Positions 33,383 through 42,440 are shown, counted from the first letter of the stretch. The stretch is 64,000 bases of DNA from Streptomyces sp. RPT161 (GCF_027533845.1 NZ_JAPZVN010000025.1:28522-92521); one strand, 5' to 3'. Numbers and translations are program-made. Notes: generated by a model not told the origin, from the sequence alone.

Positions 33383-34363
33383 ATGAGTACAGTCGCGCTG
33401 GCCGTCACGGATGGGGTGAGCCATTTCGAACTCGCCGCTCCCTGCGAGGTGTTCGGTGTCGACCGGTCCGATCTGGTCGATCCGTGGTACGAGTTGGCCG
33501 TCTGCGGCCCGGCGGATGCGCGGGTCGGCGGCCGGTTCCGGTTGGAGCCCGATCGGGGGCTCGACCGGCTGGTGCACGCGGACACGGTGATCGTCCCGGC
33601 CTGTGCCGATATCGACGCTGAACCGCCCGACGAGCTGGTCGAAGCGGTACGCGCGGCGCACCAGGCCGGCGCACGAGTGGTTTCCCTGTGCACCGGCGCG
33701 TTCGTCCTGGCTGCCGCCGGCCTGCTCGACGGGCGGCGGGCCACCACCCACTGGATGCACGCCGCCGCGCTCGCGGCGAGGTACCCCCGGGTGCGGGTAG
33801 ACGCGGACGTGCTCTACGTCGATGACGGCAACGTGCTCACCTCCGCGGGCAAGGCCGCCGCCATGGACCTCTGCCTGCACCTGGTCCGCCTCGACCACGG
33901 CTCGGCGATCGCCAACGCGGTGGCCCGCCGCCTGGTCGTGCCGCCTCACCGGCCCGGTGGCCAGGCCCAGTTCGTCAGCACCCCGCTGCCCGACCCACGC
34001 TCCCACGCGCTCGCCGCGCTGTTCCCCTGGGCGATGCAGCGGCTCGACCAACCGTTGACGGTGCGGGACCTGGCCCGTCAGGCGAACATGAGCTCGCGCA
34101 ATCTGGCCCGCCATTTCAATGCCATCACCGGTACCACTCCGCTGCGGTGGCTGCACGCGCAGCGGATCCACCGCGCCCAGGAACTCCTGGAGACCACCGA
34201 CGACAGCGTCGACGCCATCGCCGGGGCCACCGGCATGGGCACCGCCGCCTCGCTGCGCCGACACTTCAACCGCACCGTCGGCGTACCGCCGGACACCTAC
34301 CGGCGCACCTTCCGCAACGCCCCGCCGCGGCAGTCGGGTTCGCGGAACCCGGGACACGGATGA
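33383..34363 (+). CDS. GlxA family regulator (DJ-1/PfpI plus AraC HTH)
   Basis: A 326-residue AraC-type activator: residues 1-180 are a DJ-1/PfpI-like domain (VSLCTGAFVLAAAGLLDGRR near 108-127, with Cys at the nucleophile-elbow position), residues 215-315 the double helix-turn-helix (LARQANMSSRNLARHFNAIT and GTAASLRRHFNRTVGVPPDT). TACAGT at 33370-33375 sits only 7 bases before the ATG and there is no ribosome site, so the mRNA is probably leaderless. Likely activates the divergent saccharopine-dehydrogenase-like gene. Confidence 0.88.
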   Translation: MSTVALAVTDGVSHFELAAPCEVFGVDRSDLVDPWYELAVCGPADARVGGRFRLEPDRGLDRLVHADTVIVPACADIDAEPPDELVEAVRAAHQAGARVVSLCTGAFVLAAAGLLDGRRATTHWMHAAALAARYPRVRVDADVLYVDDGNVLTSAGKAAAMDLCLHLVRLDHGSAIANAVARRLVVPPHRPGGQAQFVSTPLPDPRSHALAALFPWAMQRLDQPLTVRDLARQANMSSRNLARHFNAITGTTPLRWLHAQRIHRAQELLETTDDSVDAIAGATGMGTAASLRRHFNRTVGVPPDTYRRTFRNAPPRQSGSRNPGHG

Positions 34364-34505
34364 CCGCGAACCCACACGGGTCCCACCAACCAACCGCATC
34401 GACGGCGGAGCGCTTTATCTCCGGCCGAGAGCCACGAGGTTGATGGCGAAGCCGGGGGAGTGGCGCACTCATCGGCTGAGGTGTCCTCTCAGGGCTTCCC
34501 CCTCC

Positions 34506-36101
34506 TCAAAACCCCTTTCCCAGCGCCCGCCGGGTGGCGTCGGTCAGGAGTGCGGTGGCGTCCGGGGTGGCGTCCGTGGCGCGCCAGGCGATCACATGGT
34601 CGGGGCGGACCAGCAGGGCGCCGTGGTCGCCGATGCCGCAGGCGTCGGCGGGCCGCGCGGGTCCGGAACTGGCCTGGCGGGGCAGCAGCGCCACGTCGAG
34701 GAAGGCGCCTTGCGGATCCAGACCGCGCGCGGCCCGCGCCCATGGGTGTCCTTCGGCCCCGGCGAGCAGCAGATAGCGGCCGTCGCGGACGAGGTCGAGC
34801 GTCGAGCCGCCGTCGCCACCGGTGAGGGGCAGGTGCGGCAGCCGGGTGCCGGGCTCGCCGCGCCAACGGCCCGGCTCGTCGGCCACCGCCGTACCGGGAT
34901 CTGCGGGAACGTCGCCTGGCATGCGATAGCGGTAGCCGCCCGCCACCGCCGCTTCGCTGAGCAGCGGGCGTTCCTCGACTGCCGCCCCGGCGCGGTCACT
35001 CAGGCGCAGCAGTGCCTGTTCCACCGTCAGTCTGCCCACCGCACCGCGTTCGGGCTCGTAGTCGTCAAGCAGCCGCGGGTCGGCGTCGCCGCGCAGTACG
35101 GAGACCAGTTTGCTGGTGAGGTTCCAGGCGTCCTGGATGCCGGTGTTGGCGCCGAACCCACCGGTCGGCGGGGTGACGTGCACCGCGTCCCCGAGCAGGA
35201 AGACCCGCCCCGCGCGGTAGGAGTCGGCCACCCAGCCGCCCATGTGCCACGGTCGGCTCCCGGTGATCGTGAAACGCGACGCGGGCAGTCCGAGAGCGCG
35301 GGAGACCACCTGACGGCACCGCGCGGCATCGAACGCGGTCGTTGGATCCGTGACCGCCGGATCGTACGTCACCGACACCGTGCCGTGGTCCCGTGCCGTG
35401 CTCCAGGAGATGAACGCGCGCTCGGGCGCGTCGGTCCAGGCCATGGCGAGCCGACGGCCGTCGAGGGCCCGGCGCAGGTCGGCCGTGAAGCCGATCTCCA
35501 TGACGTGGGAGACCACCTCGCTGCCGCTGCGGCCGATGCCCAACCCCTCCCGGATAGCGCTGCCGTTCCCGTCCGCGGCCAGCAGGTAGTCGGCCTGCAC
35601 GAAGTACGGTTCGCCCTCGGCGTCGAGCACCTTCGCGACGACACGGTCATCGCGCTGGCGCAGTTCCAGGAAGCGGTGGCCCAAGCGCAGTTCGGCACCG
35701 GCGGCGCGGGCGTGCGCACGGACGACCTCCTCCAGGTCGGCCTGTTTGACGAAGGCGCTGGGACACGGTGACACGTCGCCGGAGTCCTCCGCGGCCGGTA
35801 GCTGCCAACGCCGCAGTTCCGGCCCGGTGAGCGATGTGACGACGGCGGCGTGATCGGCTGGCGGGAGCCTGTGTTGGACGGCGTAGACGTCCTGGTCGGC
35901 TCCGACGGAGCGATAGGCCTCCATGGTGCGGGGATAGAACAGCTTGGCGCGCAGCCTGGTGGAGACCGCGCGGTGCTTCTCGACGAGAACGGGGGTGATG
36001 CCGCGAGCTGCCAGGAACAGCGCGGCCGAGGCCCCAACGACGCTGCCGCCCACGATCAGGACGGTGGTGCGCTCCGCTGGTATCTGTGTATCGACCATCA
36101 T
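34506..36101 (-). CDS. FAD-dependent aromatic hydroxylase (PheA/TfdB type)
   Basis: A 531-residue flavin monooxygenase. It has FAD-binding VLIVGGSVVGASAALFLAAR near residues 14-33 (GxGxxG variant), the LLAADGNGSAIREGLG motif near 175, and GRVFLLGDAVHVTPPTGGFG near 290, which with ANTGIQDAWNLTSKL forms the GD motif. The C-terminal thioredoxin-like domain ends in ALLVRPDHVIAWR. Reaction type is NAD(P)H-dependent ring hydroxylation or epoxidation; the substrate is unknown. Starts 36101 and 36098 are adjacent ATGs; the longer frame to 36248 overlaps the divergent regulator. It is divergent from an Lrp/AsnC regulator. Confidence 0.87.
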   Translation of the reverse strand: MMVDTQIPAERTTVLIVGGSVVGASAALFLAARGITPVLVEKHRAVSTRLRAKLFYPRTMEAYRSVGADQDVYAVQHRLPPADHAAVVTSLTGPELRRWQLPAAEDSGDVSPCPSAFVKQADLEEVVRAHARAAGAELRLGHRFLELRQRDDRVVAKVLDAEGEPYFVQADYLLAADGNGSAIREGLGIGRSGSEVVSHVMEIGFTADLRRALDGRRLAMAWTDAPERAFISWSTARDHGTVSVTYDPAVTDPTTAFDAARCRQVVSRALGLPASRFTITGSRPWHMGGWVADSYRAGRVFLLGDAVHVTPPTGGFGANTGIQDAWNLTSKLVSVLRGDADPRLLDDYEPERGAVGRLTVEQALLRLSDRAGAAVEERPLLSEAAVAGGYRYRMPGDVPADPGTAVADEPGRWRGEPGTRLPHLPLTGGDGGSTLDLVRDGRYLLLAGAEGHPWARAARGLDPQGAFLDVALLPRQASSGPARPADACGIGDHGALLVRPDHVIAWRATDATPDATALLTDATRRALGKGF

Positions 36102-36184
36102 GGCCCCATCGTGTCCGCCGCCCCCGAGCGGATCCGTTCCCGAGCCATATCCTGAACACATCCGACAAGATCCGGGAAGCCGTG

Positions 36185-37171
36185 ATGGAATCCGACTCCT
36201 ATGACGAGATCGACCTGAAGATCCTCCACGCCCTGCACCTGGACGCACGTGTCCCGTTCTCCCGGGTCGCCTCCGTCATCGGGGTCTCCGACCAGACGGT
36301 GGCCCGGCGCTACGCCCGGCTGTGCTCCGCGGGTTCCCTGCGCATCTGGGGGCTTGCCGATCCTTCCCGGCTGGGCCAGGTGGAGTGGCTGGTAAGGATC
36401 CGCTGCACCCCTGACTCGGCGGGCGACGTGGCATCCGCCCTCGCCCGGCGGACGGACACCTCCTGGATCAGCCGCACCTCCGGCGGTACGGAACTGGTGT
36501 GCCGCACCTACGCACCCACTCCGGCCGACGAGTTGCTGCTGAAGACGCTGCCGCGCAGCGCACGGATCCTCGACGTCAGCGCCCACTGCCTGCTGCACAC
36601 CTTCTTCGGCCGCACCAGCAGTGTGATCACCAAGCTCAACGCCCTCTCCCCCGATCAGGCCGCGCAGTTGCGGCTCCCCACCGCACCGCCGGTCGACCCG
36701 GCGAAACCCGTCACCCTGGACGAGGTTGACCACCGGATCCTCGCCCTGCTGCGCGGCGACGGCCGCGCCCCGATCAACCAACTCGCCGCCGGGGCTGGGG
36801 TGTCGCATTCCACGGTGCAACGCCGGATCAGCGAACTGCGCGAGAGCGGTGTGCTGTACTTCGACATCGACACCGAGCGTGCACGGCTGGGGCTTCAGAT
36901 CCGCACCCTGCTGTGGCTGGCGGTGGCGCCCGCACACCTCGACAGCACCGGCGCCGCGCTGGCCGAACACCCAGAGGTGGCCTTCGCCGCAGCCATCACC
37001 GGCGCCCGCAACCTGTACGCATCCGTGGCCACCCCCAGCATCCCAGCGGTCTACACGTACCTGACCACCACCATCTCCACGCTTCCTGCCGTCCAGAGCT
37101 TCGAAAGCTCGCTGGTCCTACACACCATCAAGGGCCCCGCAGGCATTCGCAGCCCAGGATCCGACCGCTGA
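36185..37171 (+). CDS. Lrp/AsnC family regulator with two HTH domains
   Basis: A 328-residue protein with two AsnC-type helix-turn-helix modules, residues 7-55 (EIDLKILHALHLDARVPFSR and VSDQTVARRYARL) and about 180-230 (EVDHRILALLRGDGRAPINQ and HSTVQRRISELRESG), each followed by a ligand-binding-like region. This duplicated architecture occurs in actinomycetes. ATG 36185 was preferred because the first HTH starts right after it and GGGAA precedes it. Divergent from the FAD hydroxylase gene, 83 bases apart, and so likely its regulator. Confidence 0.87.
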   Translation: MESDSYDEIDLKILHALHLDARVPFSRVASVIGVSDQTVARRYARLCSAGSLRIWGLADPSRLGQVEWLVRIRCTPDSAGDVASALARRTDTSWISRTSGGTELVCRTYAPTPADELLLKTLPRSARILDVSAHCLLHTFFGRTSSVITKLNALSPDQAAQLRLPTAPPVDPAKPVTLDEVDHRILALLRGDGRAPINQLAAGAGVSHSTVQRRISELRESGVLYFDIDTERARLGLQIRTLLWLAVAPAHLDSTGAALAEHPEVAFAAAITGARNLYASVATPSIPAVYTYLTTTISTLPAVQSFESSLVLHTIKGPAGIRSPGSDR

Positions 37172-37179
37172 ATCCGGCT

Positions 37180-37213
37180 GGTGGAGAGCTTTCTCCACCC
37201 GGAAGATATGGCG
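37180..37213 (+). repeat. Hairpin-GAAGATA repeat, copy A
   Basis: GGTGGAGA-GCTT-TCTCCACC hairpin (8-bp perfect stem, 37180-37199), followed by GGAAGATATGGCG (37201-37213). A near-identical unit is at 42551-42584. It starts 8 bases after the Lrp gene stop and may serve as its terminator, but the matching tail outside the stem suggests common descent. Confidence 0.55.
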
Positions 37214-37340
37214 ACGGTCGCACGGCAACTCCCCGGCGGCTTCATAAGTTTGAGGTCATCGCAAGAAAGAGCCGGCCAGAGCCGGTAGGAAATCCTCCGC
37301 GCAAGTGCCGGGCCAGCCGCGTCACACCGGCCACCGGGGC

Positions 37341-38015
37341 TCATCCGGTCGTCGGGTAACCGATCTGGGCGATGTCCTCGGCCAGATCACCAAGGGTCAC
37401 TTCCGGGTTCAACGCCGAGACGATCTCCTGGGTCAGCGGCGTGAGATCAAAAACCGCTTGGAGCGCCGCCAGGTCAAGCGTGACCTCGTAGACCTCCTCG
37501 GCAAACTCCCGGTAGGCCTCGGCACTGCCCGCGATGAGCACATCGAACAGCCACTCAGCACCGTCGGCGTCGTCCATGTCCTCGTCCGGCACGTGCACTT
37601 CGCCGCACCTCCACTGGCTGTCGGAGCTCTCGCGCCAGAAGCAGACGGTCGCTCGGGGCAGTCCGTTGTGGTCGGCGAAGGCGGGCTCGTTCACATGGGG
37701 ACGGAAGACGTTCGGGACCGAGTCGAAGAGCTCAGGCCACGGTGCCGGCGGCGCGACGTGATACGGGGACATCGGCGACTCGTGGTCACACGCCTGGGCA
37801 TACACCCCAGCAGCGGAGAACACGATGGCGTAGTCGTTGCCGGCGCCGTCCCTCATCGAGGCCATCTCCTCGCCTGGCGACCAGCCGGAATCGAAGGAGT
37901 AGTACCTCCACTCCCACTCAGGGCTCAGAACGGCGTCCAGCATCGCCAGAGCCCTGGACCGATCGCGGACAGTCGCGACGGCAGGCAGCTGCTTGATCAC
38001 TTCATGCACTGACAC
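37341..38015 (-). CDS. Conserved hypothetical protein
   Basis: A 224-residue soluble, acidic protein with a Trp/Tyr-rich middle (EWEWRYYSFDSGWSPGEEM near residues 30-48) and several conserved-looking patches (MRDGAGNDYAIVFSAAGVYA, PELFDSVPNVFRPHVNEPAF, TVCFWRESSDSQWRCGEVHV). It resembles a hypothetical family frequent in Streptomyces without known function. Start GTG 38015 is chosen (SVHEVIKQLP follows); the frame stays open further upstream through the transposase relic on the other strand, which is not coding. Could be an immunity-type or SMI1/KNR4-like protein by its composition, but this is a guess. Confidence 0.65.
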   Translation of the reverse strand: MSVHEVIKQLPAVATVRDRSRALAMLDAVLSPEWEWRYYSFDSGWSPGEEMASMRDGAGNDYAIVFSAAGVYAQACDHESPMSPYHVAPPAPWPELFDSVPNVFRPHVNEPAFADHNGLPRATVCFWRESSDSQWRCGEVHVPDEDMDDADGAEWLFDVLIAGSAEAYREFAEEVYEVTLDLAALQAVFDLTPLTQEIVSALNPEVTLGDLAEDIAQIGYPTTG

Positions 38016-38519
38016 GGAGCCATCCAAGTGGAGCCTACTGGCACCCGCCGCACTGGCCCCATGGTCACCGCAGGCTCGCAACACGGCGAAGGATGATGAA
38101 CTTGAACTGTCCACATAAAGCATCTGCCTGTCTTCGGGCTGGCGCGCATGCTCGGCATCGAGCTGCTGCCCCGCATCCGCAACTGGAAGGACCTGATCTT
38201 CTACCGTCCCTACACGACCGCGCGGTACCAGCACATCAATCCGCTCTTCGGTGACGCGGACCGGCACGTCATCGACTTCTTCGGCGCGATCGAGGTCGAC
38301 ACGAGGGCAAGCTGGCGAAGCTCGGCCCGACCGGGGTATCGGCCGCTGCGGATGCACGACACCCTGTTCTGAGCCGACTCTCGATGAGGCGTCTGTCGGC
38401 CGGTCAGAATGACCGTTCAGGCGTGCCGAACCGTGCCACGAGCTGATCACTGCTGGTTAGGTGTGCGGTCACGGTGCGTCGTGACCGGCCCCTGTCTGTG
38501 GCTCCCGGTTGATGCCTGG
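38016..38519. other. Degraded interval with transposase relic
   Basis: No intact gene. Holds the Tn3-type transposase remnant (38121-38300); the rest shows nothing recognisable. Confidence 0.45.
38121..38300 (+). pseudogene. Tn3-family transposase C-terminal remnant
   Basis: One plus-strand frame reads PVFGLARMLGIELLPRIRNW, then KDLIFYRPYTTARYQHINPL and FGDADRHVIDFF, a clear match to the conserved C-terminal block of Tn3-type transposases (LxPRIRNWKDLxFYRP...HIDxLFG). The frame loses similarity after about 38300 and nothing of the N-terminal 800 residues is present. No terminal inverted repeats were found nearby. It marks an old transposition or deletion event. Confidence 0.75.
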
Positions 38520-39641
38520 TCAGCGGACAAGGCGGAAGAACCCGCGCACCTGTTCGACAAGTGACTCCGGCTGCTCCAGCGCGGCGAAGTGGCCGCCTCG
38601 CGGCAGTTCCTCGAACCAGCGCAGGTCGGTGAACCGCAGTTCGGCCTCCCGCCGGGATGGGCGGGTGATGTCGCGGGGATAGATCGACAGGCCGGACGGC
38701 GCGGTGACCTTGTCCCGGAAGTGGGCGAAGCTTTCCCAGTACAGGCGCGCGGACGAGGTGGCCGACGCGGTGAACCAGTAGACCGAGATTTCGTCGAGGA
38801 TCTTCTGCCGCGACACCGCGTCCTCGTGGTTGCCGTCGTGGTCCGTCCAAGCCTGAAACTTCTCGGCGATCCAGGCAGCCTGGCCGGCGGGGGAGTCGGT
38901 GAGGCCGTAGCCGAGCGTCTGTGGCCGGGTCGCCTGCTGTCCCGAGTACCCCCGGCCGGTGCGCTGGAACTCCTTCTGAGCCTCGAGGTTCGCTCGTTCA
39001 GTGGGTGTCGGGTCGTCGAACGTGCCCAGCGCCACGGCCCCCATGTTCAGGTGCACGCCCACGACCCGCTCGGGCGCCACCTCGCCGAGCGCGCCGGACA
39101 CCGCCGAACCCCAGTCACCGCCCTGCGCGCCGTAACGCTCGTAACCCAGCGACACCATCAACGTGTCCCAGGCGCGCGCGATTCGCGTGACACCCCACCC
39201 GGTCCTCGTCGGCTTGTCGCTCCAGCCGTACCCGGGCAACGACGGCGCGACCACGTGGAATGCGTCCGCCGGGTCCCCGCCGTGTGCGCGTGGGTCTGTC
39301 AGTGGTCCGAGGACATCCAGGAACTCGAGCACCGAACCCGGCCAGCCGTGCGTGAGCACCAGCGGGAACGCGTCCGGCTCCGGCGAGCGGACGTGCAGGA
39401 AGTGGATGCCCAGCCCGTCGATGGTGTCGCGGTACTGCGGGAAAACGTTCAGCCGCTCGGCGAACCCGAAGTCGTAGTCCTCGGCCCAACTGCGGCACAG
39501 CTCCTGTGCATAGGCCAGCGGCACCCCTTGTGACCAGTTGTCCACCGGCTCGCGCTCGGGCCACCGCGTTCGTCGCAACCGTTCACGCAGATCCGCGATC
39601 TCGGCTTCGGTGATGCTGACCTCAAATGGCTCGGCGGCCAC
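38520..39641 (-). CDS. Epoxide hydrolase (EHN plus alpha/beta hydrolase)
   Basis: A 373-residue enzyme. It has the epoxide-hydrolase N-terminal domain (PFEVSITEAEIADLRERLRR, residues 5-24; TRWPE follows), the oxyanion HGWPGS near 96, the nucleophile Asp in GAQGGDWGSAVSG near 176 and the catalytic His in RGGHFAALEQPE near 348. GTG 39641 is the start: AGGAG is 6 bases upstream, and the much longer frame upstream is antisense to the MFS gene. Hydrolyses epoxides to diols in the cytoplasm; substrate unknown. It is 17 bases downstream of the MFS gene on the same strand, so an export-detoxification operon is likely. Confidence 0.88.
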   Translation of the reverse strand: MAAEPFEVSITEAEIADLRERLRRTRWPEREPVDNWSQGVPLAYAQELCRSWAEDYDFGFAERLNVFPQYRDTIDGLGIHFLHVRSPEPDAFPLVLTHGWPGSVLEFLDVLGPLTDPRAHGGDPADAFHVVAPSLPGYGWSDKPTRTGWGVTRIARAWDTLMVSLGYERYGAQGGDWGSAVSGALGEVAPERVVGVHLNMGAVALGTFDDPTPTERANLEAQKEFQRTGRGYSGQQATRPQTLGYGLTDSPAGQAAWIAEKFQAWTDHDGNHEDAVSRQKILDEISVYWFTASATSSARLYWESFAHFRDKVTAPSGLSIYPRDITRPSRREAELRFTDLRWFEELPRGGHFAALEQPESLVEQVRGFFRLVR

Positions 39642-39658
39642 AGCTGGCTCCTGTTCTG

Positions 39659-41101
39659 TCAGGACTTGCCGGGGTGAAAGGTGACGGGTTGAGAGTTGAC
39701 GGTGTCGTGAGTTTCCGGTGGACGTCGGGCGCCGGGGCGTCGGGTCACGCTGAGGACGAGTCCGGCCAGAGGGAGGACCGCGAGCACGGTGAGGGCTACC
39801 GGCACCGACACGATGCCGGACAGGCCCGCGACAGCGGCCGGACCGATCCCGCCACCCAGGTTGACCATGAAGGTGAGCAGGCCCTGTGCGGTGTCGCGGT
39901 CGTGTGCGGTGACCAGTTCCGGTGCAAGGCCCACGAGTACGGTCTGGGCGCCGGCGAACCCGCTCACGGTCAGTGCCACGCCGACGATGACCGTGAGCGG
40001 CCCGGTGAACACCCCGACCACGAGCACGCCGACGACGGTGAGTGCCGCAAGCCCGGCCGACACCTGCCACGCGGTGAATCGTACGGTCACGGTGCCGGCC
40101 AGCCGCCCTGCCAGCACCGAGCAGGCGGCGGCCGGGACCAGCAGCGCGCCGGCTTCGAGGGCGCCACCGCCCGTCGCCTGCTCGATCAGGGACGGGGCGA
40201 GGAACAGCACCCCGTAGTAGCCGGCGAAGACCGCCCCACCGACGAGCCCGGCAGCCGGGACGCCGCGGGCCGCGATCACCCGCCGAGGCACGAACCCGTC
40301 GGGCCTGCGTCGCACGCGCCACCACAGTCCCACCCCGGCGAGCACCCCGGCGGCAGCCACGACGAGCGTGACCGCAGCGGGCAGTCCGACCGAATGCGCC
40401 TGCAACACCGTGATCAGCGACCCGGCGAGTACCGACAGCACGGCCGCGCCGCCGACGTCGAGTCGCCCGGCCGAGCCGTCCCGCTCACCGCCGCCGATCC
40501 GCGTGAACGTACGCCTGTCTGCCAACGCGGCCAGCAGGAGGGGCAGTGCGAGGACCGGGATCGCGAGCACGGCACGCCACCCCAGCCACGCGGTAACCGC
40601 CCCGCCCACCAGGGTCCCGCACGCCGACGCCGTCGCGCTGGCGGCTGCGACCGTTCCCAACGCGCGCAGCCGTTGCTGCCCGGGAAGGGCGGTGGCCTCA
40701 GCGAAGACGGCGATCACCGTCGCACCCGCCCCGGCGCCACCGATCAGTCGGCCGATGATCACGACCGGCAACGTCGGGCCGGCCGCCGCGAGCGTGGAGC
40801 CCGCGGTGAGTGCCAGAACCCCGGCGACGAGGACCCGCGCGGGGCTCCACCGGGCCATCAGCCGACCGGCGACCGGCATCGCCAGTGCCGAGGTCAGCGA
40901 CCATGCGGCGAGGATCCATGCCGTGGCCCCGAACGGCACTCCGAGCGCGCGGCCGATTGCCGGCAGCGCCACCGACGGGGCGCCCAATGCGACATACATC
41001 GGCAGCACCAGCATCCCCAGGGTCAGTCCCAGCCGGCGCCCGTCCGGGGCGTGGGTAGGTCGCCCGCCCAGACGCCCTCCCGACCGGATCGTCTGCGGCA
41101 T
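39659..41101 (-). CDS. MFS transporter (DHA2-like drug efflux)
   Basis: A 480-residue permease with about 14 hydrophobic segments and motif-A-like LMARWSPARVLVAG near residue 75, motif C-like ATASACGTLVGGAVTAWLGW near 165. This matches the DHA2-type multidrug exporters. ATG 41101 has GGTGGAG 6 bases upstream. It is the first gene of an operon with the epoxide hydrolase and is divergent from a CGNR-type regulator; a GTGACAC/GTGTCAC inverted repeat lies between them. Confidence 0.87.
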   Translation of the reverse strand: MPQTIRSGGRLGGRPTHAPDGRRLGLTLGMLVLPMYVALGAPSVALPAIGRALGVPFGATAWILAAWSLTSALAMPVAGRLMARWSPARVLVAGVLALTAGSTLAAAGPTLPVVIIGRLIGGAGAGATVIAVFAEATALPGQQRLRALGTVAAASATASACGTLVGGAVTAWLGWRAVLAIPVLALPLLLAALADRRTFTRIGGGERDGSAGRLDVGGAAVLSVLAGSLITVLQAHSVGLPAAVTLVVAAAGVLAGVGLWWRVRRRPDGFVPRRVIAARGVPAAGLVGGAVFAGYYGVLFLAPSLIEQATGGGALEAGALLVPAAACSVLAGRLAGTVTVRFTAWQVSAGLAALTVVGVLVVGVFTGPLTVIVGVALTVSGFAGAQTVLVGLAPELVTAHDRDTAQGLLTFMVNLGGGIGPAAVAGLSGIVSVPVALTVLAVLPLAGLVLSVTRRPGARRPPETHDTVNSQPVTFHPGKS

Positions 41102-41124
41102 CGTCGTCTCCACCCAGGTATGTT

Positions 41125-41154
41125 GTGACACGTGAAAACTAATACGGGTGTCAC
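41125..41154. promoter_or_regulatory. Inverted repeat between MFS and CGNR-type genes
   Basis: GTGACAC (41125-41131) and GTGTCAC (41148-41154), perfect 7-bp arms separated by 16 bases that are A/T-richer (AAAACTAATAC) and may hold a promoter. Candidate operator of the CGNR-type regulator. Confidence 0.5.
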
Positions 41155-41181
41155 GCTACGAGTGGTGAGGAGACACGTCAA

Positions 41182-41778
41182 ATGCTAGATGCGTGTTACA
41201 TCTCATCGGCGGTGGAGACGGCCGTCGATCTCGCCAACACCTGGAGGCCGATCAAGGGCGAGGACGCGCTGGAGACCGTGGAGCAGCTCCAGGACTTCTT
41301 CGCCGACCATCCGCCTGCCGGACCGGGTGAGCCGTCGAGTTCGGCCAGGGACCGGGGGCCCGGTCCCTGGCGGCGTCTCACCCGCGTCGACCTGACGGAG
41401 GTCCGCGCACTGCGCGAGACGGTGCGCGACGTGCTCGAACGGTCCAGCACCGACGCGGTCGCAGCTGCGGCCCTGATCAATGACGGTCTGCGCCGCAGTC
41501 GCGCCACTCCGGTGCTGCGCCACGATCAGGACCGCTGGTGGACCGAGGTCACCGCCGACACCGATCGCTGCGCGGCGCACCTGGCCGCGACCACGCTCAG
41601 CGCGCTGGCTCACGTGATCGCCACGCTCGGTCCGACTCGTCTCGGCGTATGTGCCGGGCTCCAGTGCCGGGCCACCTACGTGGACCTCTCACGCAACGGC
41701 TCAAAGCAGTACTGCACCCGAACCTGCGCGCACCGCGCCAGCGTCGCGGCCTACCGCAGTCGGAACAGCAGCAGCTGA
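41182..41778 (+). CDS. CGNR zinc-finger-type regulator with CAHR variant
   Basis: A 198-residue protein with an N-terminal ABATE/RNA-binding-stress-like domain (SAVETAVDLANTWRP, residues 9-23) and a C-terminal zinc finger: Cys in GVCAGLQC near 158 and in YCTRTCAHRASVAAYRSR near 178-195. The family name comes from CGNR at the end; here it reads CAHR. All four likely zinc ligands (two CxxxxC/CxxxC pairs) remain. ATG 41182. Divergent from the efflux-epoxide hydrolase operon, which it probably controls. Confidence 0.85.
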   Translation: MLDACYISSAVETAVDLANTWRPIKGEDALETVEQLQDFFADHPPAGPGEPSSSARDRGPGPWRRLTRVDLTEVRALRETVRDVLERSSTDAVAAAALINDGLRRSRATPVLRHDQDRWWTEVTADTDRCAAHLAATTLSALAHVIATLGPTRLGVCAGLQCRATYVDLSRNGSKQYCTRTCAHRASVAAYRSRNSSS

Positions 41779-42084
41779 GCGTCGGAACATGGCCCTCTCA
41801 GGGACGGCTCCGATGACGTTCGCCAGCCGCCGAGCTGGTGGAGATCCCGCGCGCTCAACTCCAGCCTCGCGTCCCGGCCGGTGCCCCGACGGGGTTCGTG
41901 CCGACCGGGTGCGGCTACCTCAACACGGCTGTGCACAACCCCCCGAACACCCCACCAGGTATGTCGACGCCTACGGCAGCCTGATCGCAGGTTTTCAGAT
42001 AATGCCGTATTGCTCTGACAAGCACGCCGCGATCGTCCCCGGCGCCGACCCCTACGCCCGCGCATACCCCCGTCACCCGGGCCC

Positions 42085-42440
42085 GGACGGACGCCCCAGT
42101 TCACCGCTGGGGTCACGCTGGCCGACGTCGAGGTCGCCGGGGTGACGATCCCGCAGGGCGTCGAGGTGCTGCTGCTGTTGGCGGCGGGCAACCGGGACCC
42201 GCGCCGCTTCGCCGACCCGGACCGGTTCTGGCCGCAGTGCCCGGACAACGCGCACCCGGCCTTCACCGGGGGCATCCAATACTGCCTGGGAGCGGTGCTG
42301 GCCCGGATGGAGGCCCAGGTGGCACTGGCCGCCCTGGCCCACCGCCTGCGCAACCCGCGCTGGTCGACTCCGCGCCGCCGTATCGCCCCAACACCCACCT
42401 GCGCGACCCCGAGCGGCCGCTGGTCGCCTTCGACCGGCTC
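42085..42440 (+). pseudogene. Cytochrome P450 C-terminal remnant
   Basis: Plus-strand frame 1 reads TPQFTAGVTLADVEVAGVTI, then AAGNRDPRRFADPDRFWPQ and the altered heme loop AFTGGIQYCLGAVLARMEAQ (the FG of FGxG is now FTG). Near 42362 the similarity changes frame and continues as PPYRPNTHLRDPERPLVAFD, the usual P450 C-terminus. The N-terminal two thirds are absent. It is a frameshifted, truncated relic. Confidence 0.7.

Noticed and set aside
38520..40325. Long frame upstream of the epoxide hydrolase
   Set aside because: The extension lies in the wrong frame of the MFS gene and GTG 39641 has an excellent ribosome site.
39626..41128. 500-codon plus-strand frame over the MFS gene
   Set aside because: Antisense, hydrophilic and Arg/Gln/His-rich, while the minus strand encodes a clean 14-helix permease.
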